Below are positions 11,123-21,534 of a stretch of 64,000 bases of DNA, piece after piece. The position numbers and the translations under genes were made by a program. The notes beneath the pieces are model-generated. The model ran no database searches and had not been told where the DNA came from. It saw only the letters and a program-made list of their open reading frames with translations. The stretch's first letter is position 1. Every line of letters starts with the position of its first letter. The stretch lies in the NCBI RefSeq assembly GCF_023091745.1, contig NC_068915.1, forward strand, positions 54,122,001 to 54,186,000, given 5' to 3'. The stretch comes from Budorcas taxicolor. Lineage: Eukaryota > Chordata > Mammalia > Artiodactyla > Bovidae.

Positions 11123-13116
11123 CGTCTCTAAGTTGTGTCCAAGTATTTGTGACCCCATGGACTGCAACATACCAGGCTCCCTTGTCCTTCACTGTGTCCC
11201 AGAGTTTGCTCAGATTTATGTTCATTGAGTCACTGATGCCATCCAGCCATCTCATCCTCTGGCACCTCTTTTCCTTTGCCTTCAATCTTTTCCAGCATCA
11301 GGGTCTTTTCCAATGAGTTGCCTCTTTGCATCAGGTAGCTAAACTATTGGAGCTGCAGCTTCAGCATCAGTCCTTTCAATGAATATTCAAGGTTGACTTT
11401 CATTAGGATCAACTTGTTTGATCTCTTTGCAGTCCAAGGGATTCTCAAGTTTTTCTCCAGAATCAATTCAAAAGTGTAGGAGATTTCTGGAGATTACGAG
11501 TGAAACAACATAAAACATACAAGACATACAAAAGACAGACAGGACACCACTCTGGCCAGAGGAACAACTGGGCAAACTAATTGCCATTTATTATTATAAA
11601 GCCCTCCTTAGGCAGAATTCCAGACTGTAAGAATAAGCCTTTTTAGTACAGTGCAGGTGCATACATGTTATCGTATAGCAAAGGGGAGTGAAATCTCTGT
11701 CTACTGAAGAGTCTGCCCAAAGCCCTCATCTCCTTCTTATCTCAAGAAGGGAATGCTCCCTCGTTTGCAAGGGACCATTAAACTCAAGGCTGTGTCCAGA
11801 CTCTTTGGCAGAACGCTCGTATGCAAGGATGCTCGGCCTGAGCAGAGAGACCCGTTTGCAGGCACATGTCTGCTACCCTATTAACCCCTCACAAAAGCAT
11901 CAATTCTTCAGCACTCAACCTTCTTTATGGTCCAGCTTTCACATCGTACATGACTACTGGAAAAATCATAACTTTGACTACACGGAACTTTGTCCACAAA
12001 GTGATGTCTCTGCTTATTAATATACTGTCTAGGTTTGTCATAGTTTTCCTTCCAAGGAGCAAGTGGTTTTGAATTTCATGGCTGCAGTCACAATCCGCAG
12101 AAATCTTGGAGCCTAAGAAAACAAAATCTGTCACTGCTTCCACTTTTTCTCCTTGTATTTACAAAGTGATGGGACCAGTTGCCATGCTTTTTTTTTTTTT
12201 TTTTTACATTGAGTTTCAAGCCATCTTTTTCATTCTCCTTTTTTAGCTTCATCAGGAGGCTCCTTATTTCCTCTTCACTTTCTGTTATTAGAGTGGTATC
12301 ATCTGCATATCTGAGGTTGTTGATATTTTTCCCAGCACTCTCGATCCAGCTTGGGGTTCATTCATCCTGGCATTTCGCATGATGTGCTCTGCATAGAAGT
12401 TAAACCAGCAAGCTGACAATATACTGCCTTGACATACTTCTTTTCTGATTTTGAACCAGTCCACTGTTCCACCTCTGGTTTTAACCATTGATTCTTGATC
12501 TGCATACAGATTTCTCAGGAGGCAGGTAAGGTGGTCTGGTATCACCATCTCTTGAAGAATTTTCCACCATTTGTTGTGATCCACAGAGTCAAAGGCTTTG
12601 GTGTAGTCAATGAAGCAGAAGGAGAGGTTTTTCTGGAATTCTGTTGCTTTTTCAATGATCCAACAGTTGTTGGCAATTTGATCTCTGATTCCTTTGTCTT
12701 TTCTAAACCCAGCTTGTACATCTGGAATTTCTCAGTTCACGTCCTGCTGAAGCCTAGCTTGAAGTATTTTAGGCATAACTTTACTAATATGTGAAATGAG
12801 GGCAATTGTACAAATGTTTTAACATTTTTTTGTGACATTGCTCTTGTTTGGGTTTGAATGAAAACTGACCTTTTCCAGTCTTGTGGCCAATGCTGATTTT
12901 TCCAAATTTGCTGACATATTGAGTGCAACTCTTTAACAGCATCATCTTTTAGGATCTCAAATAGCTTAGTTGGAATTCTATCACCTCCACTAGCTTTGTT
13001 CATAGTAATGCTTCCTAAGGACCACCTGATATCACATGCTAGGATGCCTGGCTCTATGTGAATAACCACACCATCATGGTTATCTGGGTCATTAAGACCT
13101 CTTTTGTACTGATATG
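11123..13116 (-). mobile_element. BovB LINE, 5'-truncated, split by a solo LTR
   Basis: The minus-strand BovB occupies 11123-11474 and 11892-13116, about 1.58 kb without the insert. It spans the linker, RT and 3' region. The frame 12288-12584 covers the RT palm start (DHNKWWKILQEM, then VCQGSILSACWF), and 12737-13069 covers the upstream linker. The YADD region is broken by substitutions near 12290-12310. A T run at 12189-12206 marks an expansion inside the element. It is more diverged than the copy at 9602-10276, with several frameshifts. Confidence 0.93.
11475..11891 (-). mobile_element. Solo endogenous-retrovirus LTR, 417 bp
   Basis: A non-BovB block sits inside the BovB, begins tg and ends ca, and is flanked by a perfect 6-bp duplication caaaag (11469-11474 and 11892-11897). 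Deleting it and one repeat restores the BovB consensus. A 6-bp TSD fits class II (betaretrovirus-like, ERVK) integrases, though other groups can also give 6 bp. Minus orientation is inferred from an AATAAA signal on the complement of 11587-11592, followed by a T-rich region. No gag, pol or env flanks it, so LTR-LTR recombination has removed any provirus. Confidence 0.87.
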
Positions 13117-13803
13117 TTGAGAGTAAACAATATGATGGTGAATTTAGAAGAAAAGAATACTTACTGTTTTAGTAAGACTGATCAGTTGGGACAACCAGGC
13201 ATCGCTGAGCAATAAGAATGTGTCATTGGAAAAAAAAAAAAAAGAATGTGTCATTGAATGTAGAACTGTTGAGAGTATAAATTTTAGAAGCTGCCAATAT
13301 AAATTGTTTCTTATAAATCAGGAAAGATGAATTAAACATTCCTTATAAAATAGCAGCAAATCTTTCAATATAAATACATACATATCTATATACATACCTA
13401 CATTGTAGTTTATTTATTCTGTAATAAATGTGACCCTTTTTTTTTTTCTTTTCTGTTTCTGGGCATTAGATTTCCAGTGTCCTTTACATTTAGTACTCAG
13501 GCAAACTTTATAGTTCGGTATGTTTTCTCAACAGAGCACAGGAAAACAAGACAATTTCCTCTTGGAATAGCAATGAATATACATTCACCAAATGTTTATT
13601 AAATATATACTATATAAAAGCATTGATTCTGTATACATAACCTGAACAAAAAGTGGTACATCAAATGTACTGTTTTTATGGAACACATTTTATAAAGACA
13701 TGTTGGTAGTTTTTACGCACATTTTTTATGCCTAAAATGCTTTTTCAATAAAGGTTATTCACATACATTTATGATATAGTACAGTGATTATAGTGATACT
13801 TGT
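13117..13803. other. Unique AT-rich sequence
   Basis: No gene seen. It holds the poly(A) insert at 13214-13256, an imperfect tacatacatatctatatac tract at about 13375-13405, and a T run at about 13437-13448. Confidence 0.55.
13214..13256 (+). repeat. 15-bp direct repeat flanking a poly(A) tract
   Basis: The 15-mer aagaatgtgtcattg occurs at 13214-13228 and 13242-13256, separated only by one g and twelve a. This is the shape of a target-site duplication around a retrotransposon tail with no body, as expected if LINE-driven reverse transcription stopped within the poly(A) tail. Confidence 0.85.
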
Positions 13804-13919
13804 GAGAGTGAAGTTGTTGCTCAGTCATGTCTGACTCTGTGGGACCCCGTGGGCTGTAGCCTACCAGGCTCTTCTGTCCTGGGATTTCCCAGGCAAGAAT
13901 ACTGGAGTGTGTTGCCATT
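13804..13919 (-). mobile_element. Bov-tA SINE, truncated
   Basis: Antisense BovA blocks gttgctcagtcatgtctgac, gtgggctgtagcctaccagg and gcaagaatactggagtgtgt; the tRNA-like head is missing after about 13919. Confidence 0.9.
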
Positions 13920-15142
13920 AAGCAATTTCATTGTTTTCCACCAGCCTCACCTTAGGGAAGGAGTAGCAGGCTGCAGTCTGAAGACATATAAAGACAAAGC
14001 TCAAACGAGTTGTCTCTTTGACTCTCTTATCAAACATGATATTAATAATCCCTTTGATCTTAACTACAATGTTCTTTTCAGTCTGCATAATCACAGACAA
14101 ATGAAATGTTAAAAATTTCTAAAATACTATGGGAAAACACCTTTTTTGCTCCCATAAATTGCAAAAGTTGATAAAGTCACCTTCTCATGCAAAATGCAAA
14201 TGAAAATAAAAGACAAATCTGTTTTCATATCATCAGTCTATCTTTGGCATTATTCTGAGTTCTACAGATGCCATTACTAATGAAGGGATGCTCAAGAATA
14301 ACAAGCTCAAGACTCTCATACTTCGAATGACCAAAAAATGTTTAAGTCTAAGAGATCACATAGAGTCAAAGTGGTGTAAATGCCCACAAATCACTGCAGA
14401 AACCATGTCTGTAATCCCTATTCTCATGCATGACCTATGCACATAAATTTCCAATCCCTTACTGGTATGGCAAAATAAATATTTGATAAGTAAGTTTTTC
14501 TTTATGATAGTTAGTCTTCTTATTTATTTATTTTTCCCTGAATTTGAACTTATTATTGAAGTTTTAGGTGCTAAGTTTTCGAAATGATTTCTTTTATGTC
14601 AACATATTTCTAAAAGGATTTTGGCAAGCATGCTAGCTTTAGTTGATTTCTAAATATAGCATAATGCTCTTGCTGACTTGGAAAATATTTCCTTAGGTAC
14701 ACTTTAGAATACAATTTTACTGTTAATCAAATTGGCAAAAGAATATGGTAATATTTTACATTTATAATGAGGAGGGTAACTGTAAACAATTTTAAGAATA
14801 AATACACCTAGTTTTAAGAATAAATGTTACAGTGGTCCAGTCTTTGGAATATTGACTCTAGTGCCTTGAATAGTGTGCCTAATAAGATTTATTGGGAAAC
14901 ACCAATTGCTTCTCTGTGCATCTGCCTCTATACAGAATGCATACATTTATCTGGTAACAAATTATTGTGTTTTTAAAATATCAGTTGAATCAGGAAAGGA
15001 AAGTAAGCAGATAATTCATTTTTCTCCCAAATTATGTGTATACCTAGGTGTGAAACAAAAGTAAACATTTATTTTCATCTATATATGGAAATAGTAGTTA
15101 AGAAATGCTTGCATTTATTTTGTGAATGCTACTGCGATTTTA
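13920..15142. other. Unique AT-rich sequence, no gene seen
   Basis: Nothing recognisable on either strand. Open frames are short (at most 87 codons, partly inside the SINE). A 12-base phrase, agaataaatac versus agaataaatgtt, repeats near 14793 and 14817 but is too short to interpret. Confidence 0.55.
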
Positions 15143-15456
15143 GGGCTTCCCTGTTAGCTCAGCTGGTAAATAATCCACCTGCAAAGCAGGAGACCCTGGT
15201 TCGATTCCTAGGCTGGGAAGATCCACTGGAGAAGGGATAGGCTACCCACTCCAGTATTTTGGGGCTTCCTGGTGGCTGAGCTGGTAAAGAATCTGCCTGT
15301 AATGTGGGAGACCTGTGTTCCATCCCTGGGTTGATTCAATCCCTGGAGAAGGGAAAGGTTACCCACTCCATTATTCTGCCCTGGAGAATTCCATGAACTG
15401 TATAGTCCATGGGGTCTCAAAGAGTTCTACACGATTGAGTGACTTTCACTTTCACT
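15143..15456 (+). mobile_element. Dimeric Bov-tA SINE
   Basis: Two tRNA-derived heads occur in tandem: gggcttccctgttagctcag at 15143 and gggcttcctggtggctgagc near 15262, each with a following aggagaccctgg or gggagacctgtg block. The first head keeps good Pol III boxes, tagctcagctgg (A-like) and ggttcgattcc (B, 15198-15208). A TSD of eight bases with one mismatch, gcgatttt/gtgatttt, lies at 15134-15141 and 15457-15464. Confidence 0.92.
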
Positions 15457-15464
15457 GTGATTTT

Positions 15465-16599
15465 TATCTTGAGCAAAAATCATATATATGAAAGTCTTAT
15501 CATTGACTAAAGACTGCTGAATAGATAAATTATCTAAGCCAGGGAATTTTAAGCGCTGCACTGTGATAGCAATCAAAATCTTTTTCTCGGTAATAGACTA
15601 TTAGTGATATATGAGATTTATGCCACAGTTCAACTAAGTTTAATATCATTTATACATTTTTAAAAGAATTACTGACAGTTTTCTGGTCATTTCCCCCTTG
15701 GTGCTAATGCAATAGTTCTACAGATAATTTGAAAAATAATTTTAGTAGAATTATTCACATAAAATACTATGCATGTGTGCCCATGGCTGATCTGTGTTGA
15801 TCTGTGGCAGGGGCCACCAAGTGTTGTGAAGAGATTGTCCTCCAATTAAAATAAATAAATAAATTTTAAAAAATATTACTACATTCTGAAAGAAATATTA
15901 AGGAACACATTTAAGTCAATGACCAACAGCATTAATTGTATCAAGGCACTGCACATATTCAAAAGAGCATGGTAAAGGAAAACAAACAACATTTGTTAAT
16001 ATTTTAAAATTTGAATTATATACTTAAAGAGATTCTTATGTCTGTATATTGATGTTCTTTATTAAATCTTCAGGATTTCCTTTTTCCATAGACTATGTTA
16101 ATCCAGAGGAGTTGGTGAGGAGGTTGTATACAGAGACCATAAGTTTAGATCATTTGATTTCTTTCAAATGTAATAGTTATGTTGTCATATATATTTGCCA
16201 CAAGAAAAACATACTTGGCATAGACACTAGTAGCCATGAACAGAGTTTTTATTTTGTTTTGCATTTTGGTACAGAAAAGGATTCCTTGCTACAAACTTTT
16301 AACCTCAGCAAAGATTTTTTTCATCACTTATTTTCTTTTCTAAAAAACATATAATTTCCATATATCTTATTTAAATAATCATGCAATTTTCTAAACTGGC
16401 CTTGAAGCAGATTGAAAATGACTAAGGAACTGAGTTATAATCAGGGAGCTTTGGTCATCTAAAAATCAATTGATGGTAAGATGGAATTATAGTTTACCAC
16501 ATATTCTTAAATTTATAATTCAGATTGATTTTGAAACTACTTGAATGATTATTAATTAATCCTTAACCTTTGCTATTAACAAATCAATACCCATTGTGA
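15465..16599. other. Unique sequence with a short ruminant-L1 3' fragment
   Basis: Apart from the L1 3' piece at 15772-15880 no repeat is named. The plus-strand frame 16049-16354 (101 codons) has no recognisable domain. Confidence 0.5.
15772..15880 (+). mobile_element. Ruminant L1 3' UTR end, about 110 bp
   Basis: cccatggctgatctgtgttg, ccaccaagtgttgtgaagag and cctccaattaaaataaataa are the last bases of the ruminant L1 3' UTR, followed by an A-rich tail. It is an extreme 5'-truncated insertion. Confidence 0.78.
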
Positions 16600-17214
16600 A
16601 GTTTAATTTTTAACTAACATTTTGTGGAGCAGCAAAAGTCCCAGAACAGCCAATATAATATTGAAGGACAAGCATATTGAAAGAGTAACACTATCTGACT
16701 TTACTGTAAAGCTATAAGAATCAAGATGGGTAGTGGCAAAAGCATGTACAATTAGATCAAGGGAAAAGAATAATAGAGAGCCTATAAATATATCTCCATA
16801 AATAGAGTCAACCTTTTTTTGGCAAAGGAGCAAAGGTGGATGCAGTAGAGACAGCTTCTCCATGAAATGGTGCAGAAATAACTAAATAACCATATGCAAA
16901 AAAAAAAAAAAAATAAGCACACACTTAACATCTTAACAAAATTAACTCTAAAGGTATCATACACATAAAAATAAAATTCAAAAATATAAAATTTCTAGAA
17001 TATAGTATAGAAAAACACCGAGATGATCTTGGCTATGGTGATGACTTTTAGATACAACACCAAACATGAGATCCATGTAAGGAAGAATGAATGAACTGAA
17101 CTTCATTAAAATTAAATATTCTGCTCTGTAACAGACAATATCAACAGAACTGAAACATAAGTCACAGATCAGAAGAAAAAGACACATCTGATAAACCACT
17201 ACTATCCAAAATAT

Positions 17215-17427
17215 GGGCTTCCCAGGTGACACTAGTAATAAAAAGTCTGCCTGCCAAAACAGAAGATGCAAGAGACCTGGTTTCAATCCCTGGGTCAGGA
17301 AGATTCCCTGGACAAGGAAATGGCAACCCACTCCAGTATTCTTCCCTGGGAAATCCCATGGACAGAGGAGCCTGGCGGGCTACAGTCCATGAGGCTGCAA
17401 AGAGCTGGACACAACTGAGGGACTGCA
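17215..17427 (+). mobile_element. Bov-tA SINE with perfect 12-bp TSD
   Basis: Head gggcttcccaggtgacacta, body ggaaatggcaacccactcca and end ggctgcaaagagctggacac. The target duplication tatccaaaatat is perfect at 17203-17214 and 17428-17439 and lies in old L1 sequence, so this SINE is younger than the L1. Confidence 0.95.
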
Positions 17428-17497
17428 TATCCAAAATATATGAAGAACTCTTAAGCTCAACAATAAGAAAATAAGCAACCTGATTAAAGAGTGGGCC

Positions 17498-17545
17498 ATG
17501 GTAAAGCAATTATTCTTCAATTAAAATTAAACAAATTTTAAAAAT
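17498..17545 (+). mobile_element. Ruminant L1 3' tail fragment, about 48 bp
   Basis: taaagcaattattcttcaat followed by taaaattaaacaaattttaa matches the terminal bases of ruminant L1 and interrupts older L1M sequence. No TSD was visible, and a few host bases seem lost around it. Confidence 0.55.
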
Positions 17546-18495
17546 GGAAATCTTAATGAAGAAGATATATAGATGGCAATCAGGCATATGAAAGAATGCT
17601 CCACCTCACATGTGATCAGGGAAATAAAATTTACGACAACGAGATCCCACTACCCACTTTTTAGTAGGGCTGCAATACAGATCCCTGACAATATCACATA
17701 TTGCTGAGCATGTGGATCATCTGGAACTCTCTCCCATTGCTAGTTGGAATGCAAATAGTACAATCCCTTTGGAAAATAGTTTGACAGTTTCTTAAAACCT
17801 ATACTACTCTTACTATATGAAATGGCAGTCATTTTCCTTAGCATTTACCCAAAGAAGCTCTGAATTTACATTCACACAAAAACCTTTTCATTAGTGTTTA
17901 GAGAAGATTTATTGATAATTGTGAAAACCTGGAAGTCATCAAGATGTCCCTCAACAGATAAATAGATAAAGAAATGTGGTACATCTGGACAGACATGAAG
18001 GAATCTTAAATGTATATTACTAAGTGAAAGAAGTCAATAGGAAAAGGCTACATAGTATATATTTCCAGATATATTACATTCTGGAAAAGAAAAAAATTAT
18101 AGAAAGAGGAGAAAGAACAAATGTTTCCCAGGTGGTGACAGTGGGATTGAGGGAGTGATAAACAGGTAGAGGAGAGATTTTTAGGCCACTGAAAATATTT
18201 TGTATATTACTGTACTGATGGACACATAGCATTATACATTTACACAAACTCAAAGAATGCACAAAGGCAAGAGTGAATTGTAAGGTTAACTATGGTCTTT
18301 GGGTGATTCTGATGTGTTTATGTAGGTTCATCCTTGGTAAAAAATAATGGTACCATTCTTGTGAATAATAAGGGAGGCAATACATGTGTAAAGATAGGGA
18401 ATGTGTGGGAAATCTCTGGGCTTTTCTTTCAATTTTGTTGTAAACTTAAAACTGCTCTACAAAAACAGTCTGTAAAAATTCAATAAAATTACATT

Positions 18496-19269
18496 GCATG
18501 ATAAATTTTTAAATACATATAGTTAATAACAATCACTATGTTCTAGCTCTATAGTTGACAGTCCTATCAGAGCCTTTGCCTTAATATTAACATATTTTTT
18601 TTCCTCTTCACAAAATTTAATGAAACATAGAGATAATTGCTACTACCTAAAACATAATTTTGAAAACAATCAATATAATATTATAATACAATAAAAGAGA
18701 AATAAAATCAAATTCATAATAGATTACTTATATTAGTTATTGTACCTGACTAAATTAAACATACAATGATAATGAGTTAGTCATATGCTTTCATCTCTTT
18801 TTGATTTAAAAATTTGCAATTAGGAAAATTAATAGCTATTCATTGAAAAGATATTGGAAAAGAAAGGTCAGGATACTAGGAAACTAGATATCTAGTTTGT
18901 GGCAGAAACTAGGATAAAATCTAAGTTTAGACTAAATAATTTCAAGGAGACATTTTGTATGTAGTAAGAAGGAATAATAAGAGAAAGAAATAAGGAAATC
19001 ATGCCAAGACAAATTATAGACAAAGTAAATGTAGAAAATGAAAAAAAAAAAAAAAAAAAAAGCCTGTCTTTGGAAATAGGCCTTATAAATGTAGCGATGG
19101 TGTAGAGAATATAGCAGAGACAAATTTTCACAAAAAACATACCACCTGTCTTGAAATCTTCATATCTAAGAAAGATGTTGAGTTTCAGGTCCTTAAAAAG
19201 AACTTGATGGGCAAATCTACCAACAGGTAACCATGAGCATGGTTGTGAAAATCAACTGTGAGTCTGATG
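18496..19269. other. Unique AT-rich sequence with a 21-base A run
   Basis: No repeat family named. The A run at 19041-19061 could be the tail of an old retroposon, but the sequence before it is not recognisable. Confidence 0.5.
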
Positions 19270-19598
19270 AGGCTGTATAGAGATGGGAGAGGTCTTAACA
19301 CCATCAGGTGAAAAACAGTCACAGATAATCCCAAAATATCATTTCAACTTGTAATTTTAATAACATAGATTCCTTATCATTGCACTATATATTTTTAAAA
19401 CCTAAAAAATATTTTTTTAGAAATGCCTAAATATTTTTTAGTATTTTTATTCCATAGGTTTTAAAAATATATAGTGCGATGATAAGGAATCTATGTTATT
19501 AAAATTACAAGTTGAAATGACTTTTTGGGATTATCTGTGATTTTTTTCACCTGATGGTGTTAAAAAGACCTCTCCCATCTCCCATCTCTATACAGCCT
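19270..19598. repeat. Long imperfect inverted repeat (hairpin)
   Basis: The left arm (19270-19403) and right arm (19456-19598) are reverse complements with only a few substitutions and small indels. Landmarks: aggctgtatagagatgggag at 19270 and its complement ending at 19598; taataacatagattccttat at about 19357 and its complement at about 19480. The loop is 52 bases and partly self-complementary. The right arm has an extra 7-bp duplication (ctcccat). The arms match no repeat family I know. The right arm runs directly into a truncated L1. Confidence 0.93.
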
Positions 19599-19600
19599 TA

Positions 19601-19980
19601 TAGGCATTTCTCCAAAGAAGACATATATGGCCAAGGGGCACATCAAAATATGCCCATCATTAATATTAGAGAAATACAGGTCAATGTAGTATCACCTCAC
19701 ACCTGTCAGAATGGCCGTCATCAAAACATTTACAAACCGTAAGTGCTGAAGAGAGTGTGGAGAAAAGCCAACCCTCTTGCACTGTTGGTGGGAATGTAAA
19801 TTAATACAGTCACTATGGAGAACAGCATGGAGTTTCCTTTAAAAACTAAAAATAGAACTACCACATGACCCAGAAATCCCACTAGTGAGCACATATCCTG
19901 AGAAAACCATAATCCAGAAAGACACATCCACTGCAGGCTTCATTGCAGCACTGCTTACAATAGACAGGACATAGAAAAAA
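19601..19980 (+). mobile_element. L1 ORF2 C-terminal fragment
   Basis: aggcatttctccaaagaaga, atcacctcacacctgtcaga, ttgcactgttggtgggaatg and aatagaactaccacatgacc are the well-known end of L1 ORF2, in order. It is 5'-truncated at about 19600, exactly at the edge of the inverted repeat, and ends near an A-rich then TA-rich stretch. Confidence 0.9.
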
Positions 19981-20055
19981 TACATACATATATATATTTT
20001 TAATTCCAATAATAAAATTTAAAGATATCTCTGAAGGTTATTAGGCTTCATAAAT

Positions 20056-21239
20056 TTCAGTTCAGGGCAGTGTAGTCATTCAGTCATGTCCGATTCTTTG
20101 TGACCCCATGAATTGCAGCACGCCAGGCCTCCCTGTCCATCACCAACTCCCGGGTTTCACTCAGACTCACGTCCATCGAGTCAGTGATGCCATCCAGCCA
20201 TCTCATCCTCTGTTGTCCCCTTCTCCTCTTGCCCCCAATCCCTCCCAGCATCAGAGTCTTTTCCAATGAGTCAGCTCTTTGTGTGAGGTAGCCAAAATAC
20301 TGGAGTTTCAGCTTTAGCATCATTATTTCCAAAGAAATCCCAGGGCTGATCTCTAGAATGGAATAATTGGATTTCCTTGCAGTCCAAGGAACTCTCAAGA
20401 GTCTTCAACATCACAGTTCAAAAGCATCAATTCTTCGGCACTCAGCCTTCTTCACAGTCCAACTCTCACATCGGTACATGACCACTGGAAAAACCATAGC
20501 TTTGACTACATGGACCTTACTCGGCAAAGTAATCTCTCTGCTTTTCAATATGCTATCTAGGTTGTTCATAAATTTTCTTCCAAGGAGTAAGCGTCTTTTA
20601 ATTTCATGGCTGCAATCACCATCTGCAGTGATTTTGGAGCCCAGAAAAATAAAGTCTGACACTGTTTCCACTGTTTCTCCATCTATTTCCCATGAAGTGA
20701 TGGGACCAGATGCCATGATCTTCATTTTCTGAATGTTGAGCTTTAAGCCAACTTTTTTACACTCTATTTTCACTTTCATCAAGAGGCTTTTTAACTCTTC
20801 TTCACTTTCTGCCACAAGGGTGGTGTCATCTGCATATCTGAGGTTATTGATATTTCTCCCAGCAATCTTGATTCCAGCTTGTGCTTCTCCAGCCCAGCGT
20901 TTCTCATGATGTACTCTGCATATAAGTTAAATAAGCAGGCTGACAATACACAGCCTTGACGTACTCCTTTTCCTATTTGGAACCAATCTGTTGTTCCATG
21001 TCCAGTTCTAACTGTTGCTCCCTGACCTGCATATAGGTTTCTCAAGAGGCAGGTCAAGTGGTCTGGTATTCCCATCTCTTTCAAAATTTTCCACAGTTTA
21101 TTGTGTTCCACACAGTTAAAGGCTTTGGCATAGTCAATAAAGCAGAAATAGATGTTTTTCTGGAACTCTCTTGCTTTTTCTATGATCCAGCGGATGTTGG
21201 CAATTTGATCTCTGGTTCCTCTGCCTTTTCTAAAACCCC
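20056..21239 (-). mobile_element. BovB LINE, 5'-truncated, 1.18 kb
   Basis: Minus-strand BovB from the start of the RT domain (GFRKGRGTRDQIANI reading near 21230) to the 3' tail at 20056. The frame 20411-20815 covers the region after YADD up to VKKAECRRIDAFEL, and 20084-20398 covers the C-terminus. A frameshift near 20870 destroys the YADD frame. The 5' break falls in the codons following RKGRGTRD. Confidence 0.95.
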
Positions 21240-21489
21240 ATAAACTTAGTAATGTGTTAAAAACAGCTGCTTTCATCTTTTTAATATTTACAATTATTTT
21301 CATAATTTCTGTAATTATGCTAGTGCAGTAAGCGTTTGTTGTATAGTCCAACTCTTTTGCGTCCCCATGGACTGTAGCCTGCCAGTCTTCTCTGGCCTTA
21401 GGATTTTCCAGGCAAGAACACCAGACTCGGTTGTCATTTTTTCCCAGGGAATGTTTCCAAACCAGGGATGGAACTTGAGTCTCCTGCAC
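20791..21489 (-). pseudogene. BovB reverse-transcriptase core read through from a SINE (232 codons)
   Basis: This is the longest open frame outside the L1. Residues 1 to about 50 come from the antisense SINE at 21331-21534, about 51-84 from unique sequence, and about 86-200 are genuine BovB RT: FIDYAKAFN at 117-125 (motif A) and IGKGVRQGCVLS at 172-183 (motif B). After about residue 200 a frameshift replaces the YADD frame with unrelated residues. Without motif C the enzyme cannot be active. The continuity with the SINE is most likely accidental; no promoter or splice evidence supports expression. Confidence 0.8.
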
Positions 21490-21534
21490 GTGTCTCCTGA
21501 ATTACAGGCAGATTTTTTACCACTGGGGACCTCC
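21331..21534 (-). mobile_element. Bov-tA SINE
   Basis: Antisense blocks catggactgtagcctgccag, ggattttccaggcaagaaca and tacaggcagattttttacca, ending in a cctccctg head complement. Moderately diverged. It lies 91 bases beyond the 5' end of the BovB copy. Confidence 0.9.

Larger units (their letters stand above)
16600..18495 (+). mobile_element. Old L1 (L1M type) 3' portion, about 1.6 kb plus inserts
   Basis: Blocks of L1 ORF2 C-terminus and 3' UTR appear in order on the plus strand: actttactgtaaagctataa, ggcaaaggagcaaaggtgga, tacatagtatatatttccag, ttgtaaacttaaaactgctc and the final caataaaattac polyadenylation-type end. It is split by a SINE (17215-17427) with a 12-bp TSD and by a short ruminant L1 tail (17498-17545). 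An internal A run is at about 16899-16914. No frame survives. Confidence 0.85.

Noticed and set aside
11475..11891. A complete endogenous provirus at the LTR
   Set aside because: BovB sequence resumes immediately on both sides of a single LTR; no gag, pol, env, primer-binding site or second LTR is present.
15143..15215. tRNA gene, because of A- and B-box-like sequences
   Set aside because: It is the tRNA-derived head of a Bov-tA SINE; no complete cloverleaf can be drawn, and the same head recurs through the window. The same applies to 33020-33095.
19601..19980. Inverted-repeat arms as L1 sequence (simple twin priming)
   Set aside because: The arms do not match any part of L1 I recognise; only the DNA after 19600 is L1, so a plain L1 5' inversion does not explain the hairpin.
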